Below, in pieces: positions 47,222-57,692 of a stretch of 64,000 nucleotides of DNA. Source of the stretch: Plasmopara viticola (taxonomy: Eukaryota; Oomycota; Peronosporomycetes; Peronosporales; Peronosporaceae). The stretch covers positions 856,197 to 920,196 of the forward strand of contig MBPM02000023.1 in NCBI GenBank assembly GCA_001695595.3. The letters are read 5' to 3'. The notes under the pieces were generated by a model. It searched no databases and was not told the DNA's origin. It was given only the letters and a program-made list of their open reading frames with translations. The translations under genes and the position numbers were made by a program. How positions within the stretch are numbered: the stretch's first letter is position 1; the number at the start of each line of letters is the position of its first letter.

Positions 47222-47662
47222 GCTCACCATAACTACCTTGCTCAATACTTACAAACACGAAACCCGTTTACTATTGCAAACCATGCATACAATAACGGAT
47301 CAATGCATACGAGCACACCGATGTTAATTTTATTCGCTATCTGCCGACTAATTTCTCATTCCAGTCAATCTTTGCGATAGCTTAACACGAAATGAATTCA
47401 TCGATTCTATCAAGGCAAAGTTTTTAATTACTTGTATGTTCACACATCCCCCAGACAGCTGCATGACGCTTTATAATTGCGAAGAGACAAGTCCGGTATG
47501 CATGAAGCAATATCGTTTGTTTTTGATATTTTCTTGTTTGCAGCAAGACTCTGACATTCAGGTGTGCTCAGCGGTATATGACAATACACACCGCAATAAA
47601 AATAAGCCAAAACGGTAAAGAGGCAACTTGACGGTAAATTCCGGCCGTTGAGACCCAAATCA

Positions 47663-47735
47663 TGGTCATACAGGGGCTCGAACCCTGGACCGCAGCGTTA
47701 TTAGCACTGTGCTCTACCGACTGAGCTATACGACC
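47663..47735 (-). tRNA. tRNA-Ile(AAU), array copy 35
   Basis: Consensus by eye; inside the 514-bp run. Confidence 0.96.
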
Positions 47736-48176
47736 GCTCACCATAACTACCTTGCTCAATACTTACAAACACGAAACCCGTTTACTATTGCAAACCATGC
47801 ATACAATAACGGATCAATGCATACGAGCACACCGATGTTAATTTTATTCGCTATCTGCCGACTAATTTCTCATTCCAGTCAATCTTTGCGATAGCTTAAC
47901 ACGAAATGAATTCATCGATTCTATCAAGGCAAAGTTTTTAATTACTTGTATGTTCACACATCCCCCAGACAGCTGCATGACGCTTTATAATTGCGAAGAG
48001 ACAAGTCCGGTATGCATGAAGCAATATCGTTTGTTTTTGATATTTTCTTGTTTGCAGCAAGACTCTGACATTCAGGTGTGCTCAGCGGTATATGACAATA
48101 CACACCGCAATAAAAATAAGCCAAAACGGTAAAGAGGCAACTTGACGGTAAATTCCGGCCGTTGAGACCCAAATCA

Positions 48177-48249
48177 TGGTCATACAGGGGCTCGAACCCT
48201 GGACCGCAGCGTTATTAGCACTGTGCTCTACCGACTGAGCTATACGACC
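48177..48249 (-). tRNA. tRNA-Ile(AAU), array copy 36
   Basis: Consensus by eye; inside the 514-bp run. Confidence 0.96.
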
Positions 48250-48690
48250 GCTCACCATAACTACCTTGCTCAATACTTACAAACACGAAACCCGTTTACT
48301 ATTGCAAACCATGCATACAATAACGGATCAATGCATACGAGCACACCGATGTTAATTTTATTCGCTATCTGCCGACTAATTTCTCATTCCAGTCAATCTT
48401 TGCGATAGCTTAACACGAAATGAATTCATCGATTCTATCAAGGCAAAGTTTTTAATTACTTGTATGTTCACACATCCCCCAGACAGCTGCATGACGCTTT
48501 ATAATTGCGAAGAGACAAGTCCGGTATGCATGAAGCAATATCGTTTGTTTTTGATATTTTCTTGTTTGCAGCAAGACTCTGACATTCAGGTGTGCTCAGC
48601 GGTATATGACAATACACACCGCAATAAAAATAAGCCAAAACGGTAAAGAGGCAACTTGACGGTAAATTCCGGCCGTTGAGACCCAAATCA

Positions 48691-48763
48691 TGGTCATACA
48701 GGGGCTCGAACCCTGGACCGCAGCGTTATTAGCACTGTGCTCTACCGACTGAGCTATACGACC
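48691..48763 (-). tRNA. tRNA-Ile(AAU), array copy 37
   Basis: Consensus by eye; inside the 514-bp run. Confidence 0.96.
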
Positions 48764-49204
48764 GCTCACCATAACTACCTTGCTCAATACTTACAAACAC
48801 GAAACCCGTTTACTATTGCAAACCATGCATACAATAACGGATCAATGCATACGAGCACACCGATGTTAATTTTATTCGCTATCTGCCGACTAATTTCTCA
48901 TTCCAGTCAATCTTTGCGATAGCTTAACACGAAATGAATTCATCGATTCTATCAAGGCAAAGTTTTTAATTACTTGTATGTTCACACATCCCCCAGACAG
49001 CTGCATGACGCTTTATAATTGCGAAGAGACAAGTCCGGTATGCATGAAGCAATATCGTTTGTTTTTGATATTTTCTTGTTTGCAGCAAGACTCTGACATT
49101 CAGGTGTGCTCAGCGGTATATGACAATACACACCGCAATAAAAATAAGCCAAAACGGTAAAGAGGCAACTTGACGGTAAATTCCGGCCGTTGAGACCCAA
49201 ATCA

Positions 49205-49277
49205 TGGTCATACAGGGGCTCGAACCCTGGACCGCAGCGTTATTAGCACTGTGCTCTACCGACTGAGCTATACGACC
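49205..49277 (-). tRNA. tRNA-Ile(AAU), array copy 38
   Basis: Consensus by eye; last copy of the 514-bp run; 493 bp to the next. Confidence 0.96.
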
Positions 49278-49697
49278 GCTCACCATAACTACCTTGCTCA
49301 ATACTTACAAACACGAAACCCGTTTACTATTGCAAACCATGCATACAATAACGGATAAATGCATACGAGCACACCGATATTAATTTTATTCGCTATCTGC
49401 CGATTAATTTCTCATTCCAGTCAATCTTTGCGATAGCTTAACACGAAATGAATTCATCGATTCTATCAAGGCATAGTTTTTAATTACTTGTATGTTCACA
49501 CATCCCCCCAACAGATGCATGACGCTTTGAAGTTGCGAAGACACAAGACCGTATGCATGAAGCAACATCGTTTGCTTTTGATATTTTCTTGTTCGGGTGT
49601 GCTCGGAGTTATATTTTAATATACACAGCAATAAAAATAAGCCAAAACGGTAAAGAGGCAACTTGACGGTAAATTCCGGCCGTTGAGACCCAAATCA

Positions 49698-49770
49698 TGG
49701 TCATACAGGGGCTCGAACCCTGGACCGCAGCGTTATTAGCACTGTGCTCTACCGACTGAGCTATACGACC
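49698..49770 (-). tRNA. tRNA-Ile(AAU), array copy 39
   Basis: Consensus by eye; 514 bp to the next. Confidence 0.96.
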
Positions 49771-50211
49771 GCTCACCATAACTACCTTGCTCAATACTTA
49801 CAAACACGAAACCCGTTTACTATTGCAAACCATGCATACAATAACGGATCAATGCATACGAGCACACCGATGTTAATTTTATTCGCTATCTGCCGACTAA
49901 TTTCTCATTCCAGTCAATCTTTGCGATAGCTTAACACGAAATGAATTCATCGATTCTATCAAGGCAAAGTTTTTAATTACTTGTATGTTCACACATCCCC
50001 CAGACAGCTGCATGACGCTTTATAATTGCGAAGAGACAAGTCCGGTATGCATGAAGCAATATCGTTTGTTTTTGATATTTTCTTGTTTGCAGCAAGACTC
50101 TGACATTCAGGTGTGCTCAGCGGTATATGACAATACACACCGCAATAAAAATAAGCCAAAACGGTAAAGAGGCAACTTGACGGTAAATTCCGGCCGTTGA
50201 GACCCAAATCA

Positions 50212-50284
50212 TGGTCATACAGGGGCTCGAACCCTGGACCGCAGCGTTATTAGCACTGTGCTCTACCGACTGAGCTATACGACC
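50212..50284 (-). tRNA. tRNA-Ile(AAU), array copy 40
   Basis: Consensus by eye; 514 bp to the next. Confidence 0.96.
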
Positions 50285-50725
50285 GCTCACCATAACTACC
50301 TTGCTCAATACTTACAAACACGAAACCCGTTTACTATTGCAAACCATGCATACAATAACGGATCAATGCATACGAGCACACCGATGTTAATTTTATTCGC
50401 TATCTGCCGACTAATTTCTCATTCCAGTCAATCTTTGCGATAGCTTAACACGAAATGAATTCATCGATTCTATCAAGGCAAAGTTTTTAATTACTTGTAT
50501 GTTCACACATCCCCCAGACAGCTGCATGACGCTTTATAATTGCGAAGAGACAAGTCCGGTATGCATGAAGCAATATCGTTTGTTTTTGATATTTTCTTGT
50601 TTGCAGCAAGACTCTGACATTCAGGTGTGCTCAGCGGTATATGACAATACACACCGCAATAAAAATAAGCCAAAACGGTAAAGAGGCAACTTGACGGTAA
50701 ATTCCGGCCGTTGAGACCCAAATCA

Positions 50726-50798
50726 TGGTCATACAGGGGCTCGAACCCTGGACCGCAGCGTTATTAGCACTGTGCTCTACCGACTGAGCTATACGACC
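50726..50798 (-). tRNA. tRNA-Ile(AAU), array copy 41
   Basis: Consensus by eye; 491 bp to the next (short spacer). Confidence 0.96.
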
Positions 50799-51216
50799 GC
50801 TCACCATAACTACCTTGCTCAATACTTACAAACACGAAACCCGTTTACTATTGCAAACCATGCATACAATAACGGATCAATGCATACGAGCACACCGATA
50901 TTAATTTTATTCGCTATCTGCCGATAATTTCTCATTCCAGTCAATCTTTGCGATAGCTTAACACGAAATGAATTCATCGATTCTATCAAGGCATAGTTTT
51001 TAATTACTTGTATGTTCACACATCCCCCCAACAGATGCATGACGCTTTAAGTTGCGAAGAGACAAGACCGTATGCATGAAGCAACATCGTTTGCTTTTGA
51101 TATTTTCTTGTTCGGGTGTGCTCGGAGTTATATTTTAATATACACAGCAATAAAAATAAGCCAAAACGGTAAAGAGGCAACTTGACGGTAAATTCCGGCC
51201 GTTGAGACCCAAATCA

Positions 51217-51289
51217 TGGTCATACAGGGGCTCGAACCCTGGACCGCAGCGTTATTAGCACTGTGCTCTACCGACTGAGCTATACGACC
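51217..51289 (-). tRNA. tRNA-Ile(AAU), array copy 42
   Basis: Consensus by eye; 514 bp to the next. Confidence 0.96.
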
Positions 51290-51730
51290 GCTCACCATAA
51301 CTACCTTGCTCAATACTTACAAACACGAAACCCGTTTACTATTGCAAACCATGCATACAATAACGGATCAATGCATACGAGCACACCGATGTTAATTTTA
51401 TTCGCTATCTGCCGACTAATTTCTCATTCCAGTCAATCTTTGCGATAGCTTAACACGAAATGAATTCATCGATTCTATCAAGGCAAAGTTTTTAATTACT
51501 TGTATGTTCACACATCCCCCAGACAGCTGCATGACGCTTTATAATTGCGAAGAGACAAGTCCGGTATGCATGAAGCAATATCGTTTGTTTTTGATATTTT
51601 CTTGTTTGCAGCAAGACTCTGACATTCAGGTGTGCTCAGCGGTATATGACAATACACACCGCAATAAAAATAAGCCAAAACGGTAAAGAGGCAACTTGAC
51701 GGTAAATTCCGGCCGTTGAGACCCAAATCA

Positions 51731-51803
51731 TGGTCATACAGGGGCTCGAACCCTGGACCGCAGCGTTATTAGCACTGTGCTCTACCGACTGAGCTATACG
51801 ACC
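51731..51803 (-). tRNA. tRNA-Ile(AAU), array copy 43
   Basis: Consensus by eye; 514 bp to the LINE-bearing copy. Confidence 0.96.
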
Positions 51804-52179
51804 GCTCACCATAACTACCTTGCTCAATACTTACAAACACGAAACCCGTTTACTATTGCAAACCATGCATACAATAACGGATCAATGCATACGAGCACAC
51901 CGATGTTAATTTTATTCGCTATCTGCCGACTAATTTCTCATTCCAGTCAATCTTTGCGATAGCTTAACACGAAATGAATTCATCGATTCTATCAAGGCAA
52001 AGTTTTTAATTACTTGTATGTTCACACATCCCCCAGACAGCTGCATGACGCTTTATAATTGCGAAGAGACAAGTCCGGTATGCATGAAGCAATATCGTTT
52101 GTTTTTGATATTTTCTTGTTTGCAGCAAGACTCTGACATTCAGGTGTGCTCAGCGGTATATGACAATACACACCGCAAT

Positions 52180-52194
52180 AAAAATAAGCCAAAA
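52180..52194 (-). terminator. Candidate Pol III terminators of the tRNA units (example copy 44)
   Basis: Downstream of the tRNA the first run of four Ts (TTTT, 52194-52191) comes only 50 nt after the discriminator base, and a TTTTT run (52184-52180) follows. The same pair recurs in every regular unit, so precursors should carry an unusually long 3' trailer of about 50 nt. Confidence 0.55.
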
Positions 52195-52244
52195 CGGTAA
52201 AGAGGCAACTTGACGGTAAATTCCGGCCGTTGAGACCCAAATCA

Positions 52245-52317
52245 TGGTCATACAGGGGCTCGAACCCTGGACCGCAGCGTTATTAGCACTGTGCTCTACC
52301 GACTGAGCTATACGACC
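52245..52317 (-). tRNA. tRNA-Ile(AAU), array copy 44, at LINE 5' junction
   Basis: All 73 nt are intact with both internal promoter boxes, but its natural 5' flank is replaced by the LINE, whose first base is 52318. The displaced flank (GCTCACCATAACTACC) is now at 59700. Upstream-dependent expression may be altered. Confidence 0.96.
52302..52317 (+). repeat. Target-site duplication, left copy (16 bp)
   Basis: ACTGAGCTATACGACC equals tRNA nucleotides 16 to 1 read on the opposite strand. It is repeated exactly at 59684-59699, after the LINE. Confidence 0.93.
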
Positions 52318-52417
52318 ACTTCTCAATTTGCCGGCTACCCCACAAGTCGACTCTTCGGAAGAACCCCTATCAACCTTCAACCTTCAACCTTCAGCCTTTC
52401 CAACCTTCGCCTATCCA

Positions 52418-54868
52418 ATGGAGAATCCAGCTTCGGTCGCCCTTTCGCAACTGCCAGTTGACACCATAAAAGCAAGTGCTTTACCACACCCATCCCCCGC
52501 TATGTCTGTACAGAAAATTTCTGGGGAAAATTCGACGATTGGACCTGTCGTAGAGATGGAACCGGAGGATGTGCAGATGGGCACGATGTCGACTGCTTCT
52601 GCCTTGACTTCGAATGCGGGTGATGAGCCTACGTCAGACGATTCTTCGCCTTCGTTGGAGCAAGACAAACGTCCAACTATGGCGGATTTACTCGCTCAAC
52701 AAGAGACTATTCGTCGGGACAACGCTGAGCTCGATTCTGCTCGTCGTCGTGTGGAGACACCAAAGCCCCTTGCTTGTGACGTTGAAGCGATTGAGCGCCA
52801 GTACGCTGCTGGTGGTGACTGGTCTTTTATTGTGTCTCGCATGGAGCAATCGCGGCCGTACGCTCTGCCTCGCGCCCAGTATGACATGGTAATTGACACT
52901 GGTCGTACATTTGCAAAAACACCGATGCAAAAAATCATGGCGTCGCTTTCGGGTAAGAACCATGGTAATGAAGCACTTGAGAAACTGTACGCCAGTTTTG
53001 AAATCGGTCAAGTGTCCAAGCTCCCTGGCGGTAACCTTCGCATCAAGGTAAAGTCAAAAGAAGCATGTCTCGCACTTGAGCGCACAAAGGTGAACATTCT
53101 TGGAGGTGTCTTCATGTTCAAAACGTTCGACGTGCTCGGTGGAAAATTCTTCATTGACATTTCTAACGTGGATTCGGACACGGACACGAATTTAATCTTA
53201 CATCGACTGTTCCTACTCGGATGCAAGCCTGTGTACGACACCTTCCGCGAAGTGAACCTTGCAACCGGCATCACGTCGGCAACATGGCGGGTTTACTTCT
53301 TGTCGAGTACATGTCCAAGCGCGCTGATGGTGAACGGCAGCGTCTGCGACCAAGTGCTATTTGAGAACAAGCTACACCCCGCGCATGGAAAGAACGCGCC
53401 TTATCAGTCCGAGCGCCTGCCATACGGCTATCGCTCGCATCACGGAATCGATCTTGGTACACATGACAGTGTCTATTCAGCACCAGATTCGGTGCATAAG
53501 ACATCTCAGCAACAGCAGTCGAAGACACACGAACACGCGGAGATGATGAATGCGAAGCCGATGTCCAAACAAACCTCACTGCAAAGAGCAGTGCAGGAAG
53601 CAAAGAAACGGGAAGGTCAGCTCCGACAGCTTGGAGCTCAGCATGGCAAGCCACCCGCTGCCAACCAAATCGTGAAATACCAAGAGAAAAACTTGGACAC
53701 GCTTTCTATCTCGACTTTTACCGGATCCAACGGCATGATTTCTCCTCCTGGAAGTCCGAAGGCCTTGCTGACGCCTGTTCTAAAGCTGACCGGTGGAGCT
53801 GACGATGGCTTCGTCAGTGCTTTTAACAAGAAGAAGCGTGCCCGCAACTCGATTGACTTCTCTAACATGTTGAAGCAGCAAGCTACGCAACCCCTAGATG
53901 GCGTCGCCACTGCAAACTATTTTCAGGTGCTTCAGTCGATGGAAGTGAAGCTCGTGTCAAAAAACGTGACAGCAGACACGAAGTACGGACTTCGTCGCCA
54001 GGTCGTTCCTGTGGATGTAAAACGTCCTGACGCACTGAAAGCGTCAACTGATTCCGCTTTCTTTGTCGAGAAGCACCATACCAAAATCAGGAAAGCGGCC
54101 AAAGCGTCACCAATTCTTGAGGTGACAGAATCGATGATAAACGACGAGAACACGGCGCTTCTCAACGTGCTTCCTGACTGTCTCGCCGATGCGGACAAGA
54201 GGGTTGAAGGAGTGCGCAAAATCTTCAAGAACGCCACAAACCCGGACAATATCACTAAAAAGGCTATCGAATCTCCTCTCGCCTTTAACAGTGCACTGTC
54301 TCTTGCAATGGCGGAAAGTAGTCAAGAGGTGTACGAGCTTGCACAGTTACACACGATCAACCGCATCCTGTGTGCAACTACACCGGACGAAGACACCACT
54401 TTCAGCGCAAAATGGAAAAAGCTGATGAGAGCACCAGTTCCATCGAAACGTAGTGACATTTTTAAGACGTGCGCAAAATGGTGGACATCGACAGATGAGA
54501 TCAAGGAGTTGTCTCGCGCGTCTAAGGCTTTGGGCATGTTCGAGGTCATGCTCATGTCGGTTGCGCCAACGATCTTCCACAACGACCACTGGATCCAGTA
54601 TCTAACAGGCCAGCCTGTAGAGTGGATTCCGGCTCACCACACTCGATTTCTTCATGTTAACACGCTGCTTCGCCTATTGAGGTCGGAGCTCGGCGCGTAC
54701 TGCATGCAACAGTGGCATGAAGTTCAATGGCAAGGATACCTTCTGGAAGACCTTGAGTCACTGCAGCAGCTCAAGGGATTCTATGATGCCAGCTCGTCGG
54801 TACTACAGCTCCAAGTCGCTGAGGATGGAGTCGCGTTGGTTGGGGGCGGCTTGGCCACTCGTTGCTAA
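52418..54868 (+). CDS. LINE ORF1, RNA-binding protein, 816 aa
   Basis: The start ATG at 52418 (MENPASVALS) aligns with the ATG of the second copy (position 847, MDSPDIS); an in-frame TTG 30 codons upstream is less likely. After a Ser/Thr-rich leader comes a heptad-like segment (MADLLAQQETIRRDNAELD) followed by a region with alternating strands and helices (about residues 145-310, including KLPGGNLRIKVKSKEACLAL), which suggests an RRM-like fold as in other LINE ORF1 proteins. I see no CCHC knuckle. It should coat element RNA. The last 152 nt overlap ORF2 in a different frame. Confidence 0.85.
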   Translation: MENPASVALSQLPVDTIKASALPHPSPAMSVQKISGENSTIGPVVEMEPEDVQMGTMSTASALTSNAGDEPTSDDSSPSLEQDKRPTMADLLAQQETIRRDNAELDSARRRVETPKPLACDVEAIERQYAAGGDWSFIVSRMEQSRPYALPRAQYDMVIDTGRTFAKTPMQKIMASLSGKNHGNEALEKLYASFEIGQVSKLPGGNLRIKVKSKEACLALERTKVNILGGVFMFKTFDVLGGKFFIDISNVDSDTDTNLILHRLFLLGCKPVYDTFREVNLATGITSATWRVYFLSSTCPSALMVNGSVCDQVLFENKLHPAHGKNAPYQSERLPYGYRSHHGIDLGTHDSVYSAPDSVHKTSQQQQSKTHEHAEMMNAKPMSKQTSLQRAVQEAKKREGQLRQLGAQHGKPPAANQIVKYQEKNLDTLSISTFTGSNGMISPPGSPKALLTPVLKLTGGADDGFVSAFNKKKRARNSIDFSNMLKQQATQPLDGVATANYFQVLQSMEVKLVSKNVTADTKYGLRRQVVPVDVKRPDALKASTDSAFFVEKHHTKIRKAAKASPILEVTESMINDENTALLNVLPDCLADADKRVEGVRKIFKNATNPDNITKKAIESPLAFNSALSLAMAESSQEVYELAQLHTINRILCATTPDEDTTFSAKWKKLMRAPVPSKRSDIFKTCAKWWTSTDEIKELSRASKALGMFEVMLMSVAPTIFHNDHWIQYLTGQPVEWIPAHHTRFLHVNTLLRLLRSELGAYCMQQWHEVQWQGYLLEDLESLQQLKGFYDASSSVLQLQVAEDGVALVGGGLATRC

Positions 54869-57692
54869 ACCATTCTCGACTACAACAACATGGAACAACA
54901 TCAATGTTCTCACAGTGAACACAAACGGCATCAAGAAGAATGGTCACCTATTTATCGAGAATCTGCTTTCCAAATACTCGTTGTCGTGTGTTCAAGAGAC
55001 CAAGTTCAGTGACAACACGCACCTCTCCAACTTCAAGTTTCACTTGGACTCAAACTTTAAGCATAAGGTTTTTGTGAACGATTCAAACTCGCAGATGCTC
55101 CGGCCTACACGAGGCCGGAGCAATGGTGTTCTCACTGTGCTCCGCTCTGATTTCCCTGGCTTTGCGTCAGCCGTCGAGATCTCCAATCTGTCAGTCGAAG
55201 GTCGCTACCTTGTGATCAAGCTGATTTTTGAGAGTGCTCCTATCTACATTCATAACGTATACGCGCCGGTTGACTGCAAAGAAAAACAGCAATTTTACTC
55301 GAGTCTGACGACCGAGGATTTCGAGGATCAAGCAACGCACTTGGTGTTGGGCGATCTCAACACTCCCTTAGACCCACGACTTGACTCGTCTACCCCCAAC
55401 TTGCGCTATGACCCGGGAAGGTCCAGCTGTCTTGAATGGCTGGCGAAGCTGGGTGTTGTTGATGCATGGCGGGTTCACTTCGACGACAAGCGTGTGTTCA
55501 CTGGCCCGCTTCCTCGGAAGAATCGACTGGACTACATCCTGTTGTCAGAGTCCTTATACACACGCTTTTATCACACGTCCAAGTACTTTCTGTCGAAGCA
55601 CGCTGGCGACCACCTCGCTCACAGTGTGAGTTTCCGATCTGGCTCCCAGTTGCATGGCCGTGGATATTGGAAATTTCCTCGCTACTTACTGGAGTACCCA
55701 GTGGTAGTATCTGCAATCGAGAAAGAAGCTGAGCTGGTTCGAGAAGCGCTGCGCACTGCGTCAAATCCAGGCAAGATCTGGGAGGGGTGGAAAGCGAGCA
55801 TCAAGACCCAGCTTCAAGACGTACAGAAGAAGCTCCGGATGCAGAACTGCCAGGAAATGGAAGAAGCAAGGATACAGCTTGACCGAGCCGCTGCTCGGTA
55901 TCGCGTCGCTTCTAGTGACTCAAATCAAGACCACTTCGATGAAGCCATGAGAAACTACAAAGAGACGCTTACGCGGACGAGTCAGTGCAACCAAGACAAG
56001 GCGTTTGATTTTCAGGCAGCTAACATAGAGAAATCGACTAAATATTTTTTTCGCCCATTGGACACAAGCTTGAGACAAGTCTCGATTGAGGAGGTAAGGA
56101 CATCGAATGGCAGCGTCTCGTCAAACTCTCACGAGATTTTTCTCCGCTTTCTGGAGCACTGGGGTTCCGAGATGGGAGACCACAACAGTGCGACAGGAAG
56201 AAATCCTCCACCCGACGTTGATTTGCAGCACAAACTTCTCGACTCAATCGTTCGCTTCGTCTCCGAGGCTAACCGTGCAATCTTAAGCGCGCCCGTTACT
56301 GCCTCAGACCTTGCGAGTGCAATCAAGCACATGAAGGCAACCTCCGCGCCCGGAATGGACGGACTGACAGCAGCTTTCTACCAAGTGGCTCCTGACGTCT
56401 TTGGTGAGTGCTTGAAAATTGTATTTAACGACAGGCTTCGTCGAGGAGTTTTGCTTCCGTCGCAACGGAAGTCTGCAGTTGTGCTCTTACATAAAAAAGG
56501 TTCAAGAGCAGAGCCTGCCAATTACCGACCCATCGCTCTTGTGCAGGTGGACGTGAAGGTATTGTCAAAGGCTCTGTCGCATCGTCTCCAGAGAGTCATT
56601 CCTGACCTAATCCATCCTGACCAGAAAGGATTTGTCAGAGGCCGCTCGATTCACCACCACGTGAGATTCCTCGCGGACCTGCAAGATCTCATGTCGGGTC
56701 TGGACGAAGAGGCATACGCGCTGTTTTTGGACTTTGAGAAGGCATTCGACCGCGTGAATTGGAACTACATGTTTCGGCTTCTCGATCGAATGGGGTTTGG
56801 CGTGGAGTTTACTCAATGGATAAAACTACTCTACACCGACCCTCAAGCGCATCTTCTCATCAACCAGACCATTCAGCCTGCACTGCGTCCAACGAGAGGA
56901 GTGAAACAAGGTGACCCGCTGTCAGCACTTCTCTTCATTTTGACAATCGAGCCGCTCGGCAACTTGCTGCGATCTCATGAAGAATACGGCATTTGTCTAA
57001 ACGCAGATCACACCGCCACGAGCATGTTCTTTGCGGATGACTCGACTCTTCTAGGGAGCTCGATACCGAATTTGCAGGCACAGCTTGAAGTTGTAGACGA
57101 GTACTGTAAAGGCTCTGGAGCGAAGCTCAACCTCACCAAGTCGGTGCTACTCGGGCTTAATCGAAAATTGACCTGTCCTCCGCTCGCCGGATTGAAAGTA
57201 CTTGGAAAGTCAGAGACGGTCAAATATCTAGGCATTCCATTCGGACAGTCGAGGGTGAATGATGCTATCGTGGAGTTCCTTGAGCAGCTCTTCTACGACG
57301 GCTTTAAGCTTTGGTATCGAAGAGCGAGGACACTCCGGGGTCGGCTTCTAATCGCTCAAACGATGGTGCTCTCTCGCTTGTGGCATTATACGCAGCACGT
57401 GTCTATACCAGCAAATGTCGTGAAGCGGTGGCAGTCGATGCTCAACCGATTCGTGCTGAGTCGAAAACACAATCGAGATGCATCGCACGTCCAGCTCATT
57501 CCACAAGAGTTTCTCTTTCAGCGAAAGAGAGATGGAGGTCTTGGTATTCCAAGCTTAGAAGCTCAGCTACAGCGTCAGCGTCTTCAGCTACTTCTGCAAT
57601 TCGTTAGCGCTGCGCAAGTGGTGGACGCACGAAATTGGACGACAGCAAGCTGTGCGCTCTTGAAGCTGTCGCTCCACGCACGGGTAACATGA
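54717..57692 (+). CDS. LINE ORF2, APE endonuclease and reverse transcriptase, 991 aa
   Basis: ORF2 starts at ATG 54717 inside the end of ORF1. The APE-type endonuclease (about residues 60-310) keeps VNTNG (67-71), QET (93-95), NVYAPVD (180-186), GDLN (212-215), RLDYIL (270-275) and the AGDH block (296-299). This is the likely source of the tRNA-specific nick. The reverse transcriptase (about 540-830) keeps NYRPIAL (602-608), the catalytic FLDFEKAFD (670-678), GVKQGDPLSALLF (728-740) and FFADDS (771-776). Catalytic residues look intact. The frame ends at TGA 57692, where the C-terminal zinc-knuckle region continues in another frame, overlapping as ATGA. Confidence 0.92.
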   Translation: MKFNGKDTFWKTLSHCSSSRDSMMPARRYYSSKSLRMESRWLGAAWPLVAKPFSTTTTWNNINVLTVNTNGIKKNGHLFIENLLSKYSLSCVQETKFSDNTHLSNFKFHLDSNFKHKVFVNDSNSQMLRPTRGRSNGVLTVLRSDFPGFASAVEISNLSVEGRYLVIKLIFESAPIYIHNVYAPVDCKEKQQFYSSLTTEDFEDQATHLVLGDLNTPLDPRLDSSTPNLRYDPGRSSCLEWLAKLGVVDAWRVHFDDKRVFTGPLPRKNRLDYILLSESLYTRFYHTSKYFLSKHAGDHLAHSVSFRSGSQLHGRGYWKFPRYLLEYPVVVSAIEKEAELVREALRTASNPGKIWEGWKASIKTQLQDVQKKLRMQNCQEMEEARIQLDRAAARYRVASSDSNQDHFDEAMRNYKETLTRTSQCNQDKAFDFQAANIEKSTKYFFRPLDTSLRQVSIEEVRTSNGSVSSNSHEIFLRFLEHWGSEMGDHNSATGRNPPPDVDLQHKLLDSIVRFVSEANRAILSAPVTASDLASAIKHMKATSAPGMDGLTAAFYQVAPDVFGECLKIVFNDRLRRGVLLPSQRKSAVVLLHKKGSRAEPANYRPIALVQVDVKVLSKALSHRLQRVIPDLIHPDQKGFVRGRSIHHHVRFLADLQDLMSGLDEEAYALFLDFEKAFDRVNWNYMFRLLDRMGFGVEFTQWIKLLYTDPQAHLLINQTIQPALRPTRGVKQGDPLSALLFILTIEPLGNLLRSHEEYGICLNADHTATSMFFADDSTLLGSSIPNLQAQLEVVDEYCKGSGAKLNLTKSVLLGLNRKLTCPPLAGLKVLGKSETVKYLGIPFGQSRVNDAIVEFLEQLFYDGFKLWYRRARTLRGRLLIAQTMVLSRLWHYTQHVSIPANVVKRWQSMLNRFVLSRKHNRDASHVQLIPQEFLFQRKRDGGLGIPSLEAQLQRQRLQLLLQFVSAAQVVDARNWTTASCALLKLSLHARVT

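Larger units (their letters stand above)
45093..49277 (-). repeat. Homogenised run of 514-bp tRNA units
   Basis: Nine consecutive tRNA copies are separated by exactly 514 bp eight times in a row. By eye the spacers are identical. This is the youngest-looking part of the array and the place where a collapsed assembly is most likely. Confidence 0.9.
30170..52317 (-). repeat. Tandem tRNA-Ile(AAU) gene array, left block (44 units)
   Basis: Forty-four tRNA-Ile copies lie head to tail on the minus strand at intervals of 487-515 bp, apart from the damaged part at 37.35-38.05 kb. Two spacer classes occur. The long class (514 bp) contains TTTGCAGCAAGACTCTGACA and the short class (about 490-499 bp) has TTGTTCGGGTGTGCTCGGAG followed by TATATTTTAATATACACAGC instead. 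They alternate in the left part, as a dimer of about 1005 bp. The long class is amplified in the right part. The first spacer pieces are recognisable from about 30170. The left-edge units (30.2-31.7 kb) are diverged, while those from 45 to 49 kb look identical, which is what unequal exchange or gene conversion produces. Confidence 0.95.

Noticed and set aside
30170..52317. Regularly spaced repeats as a CRISPR array or a simple satellite
   Set aside because: Units are about 500 bp with a conserved folded tRNA in each, in a eukaryotic context; the spacers are repeats too.
52328..52417. Longer ORF1 start at TTG 52328
   Set aside because: It is not an ATG, the region aligns with the non-coding 5' UTR of the second copy, and the two ATGs (52418 and 847) correspond.
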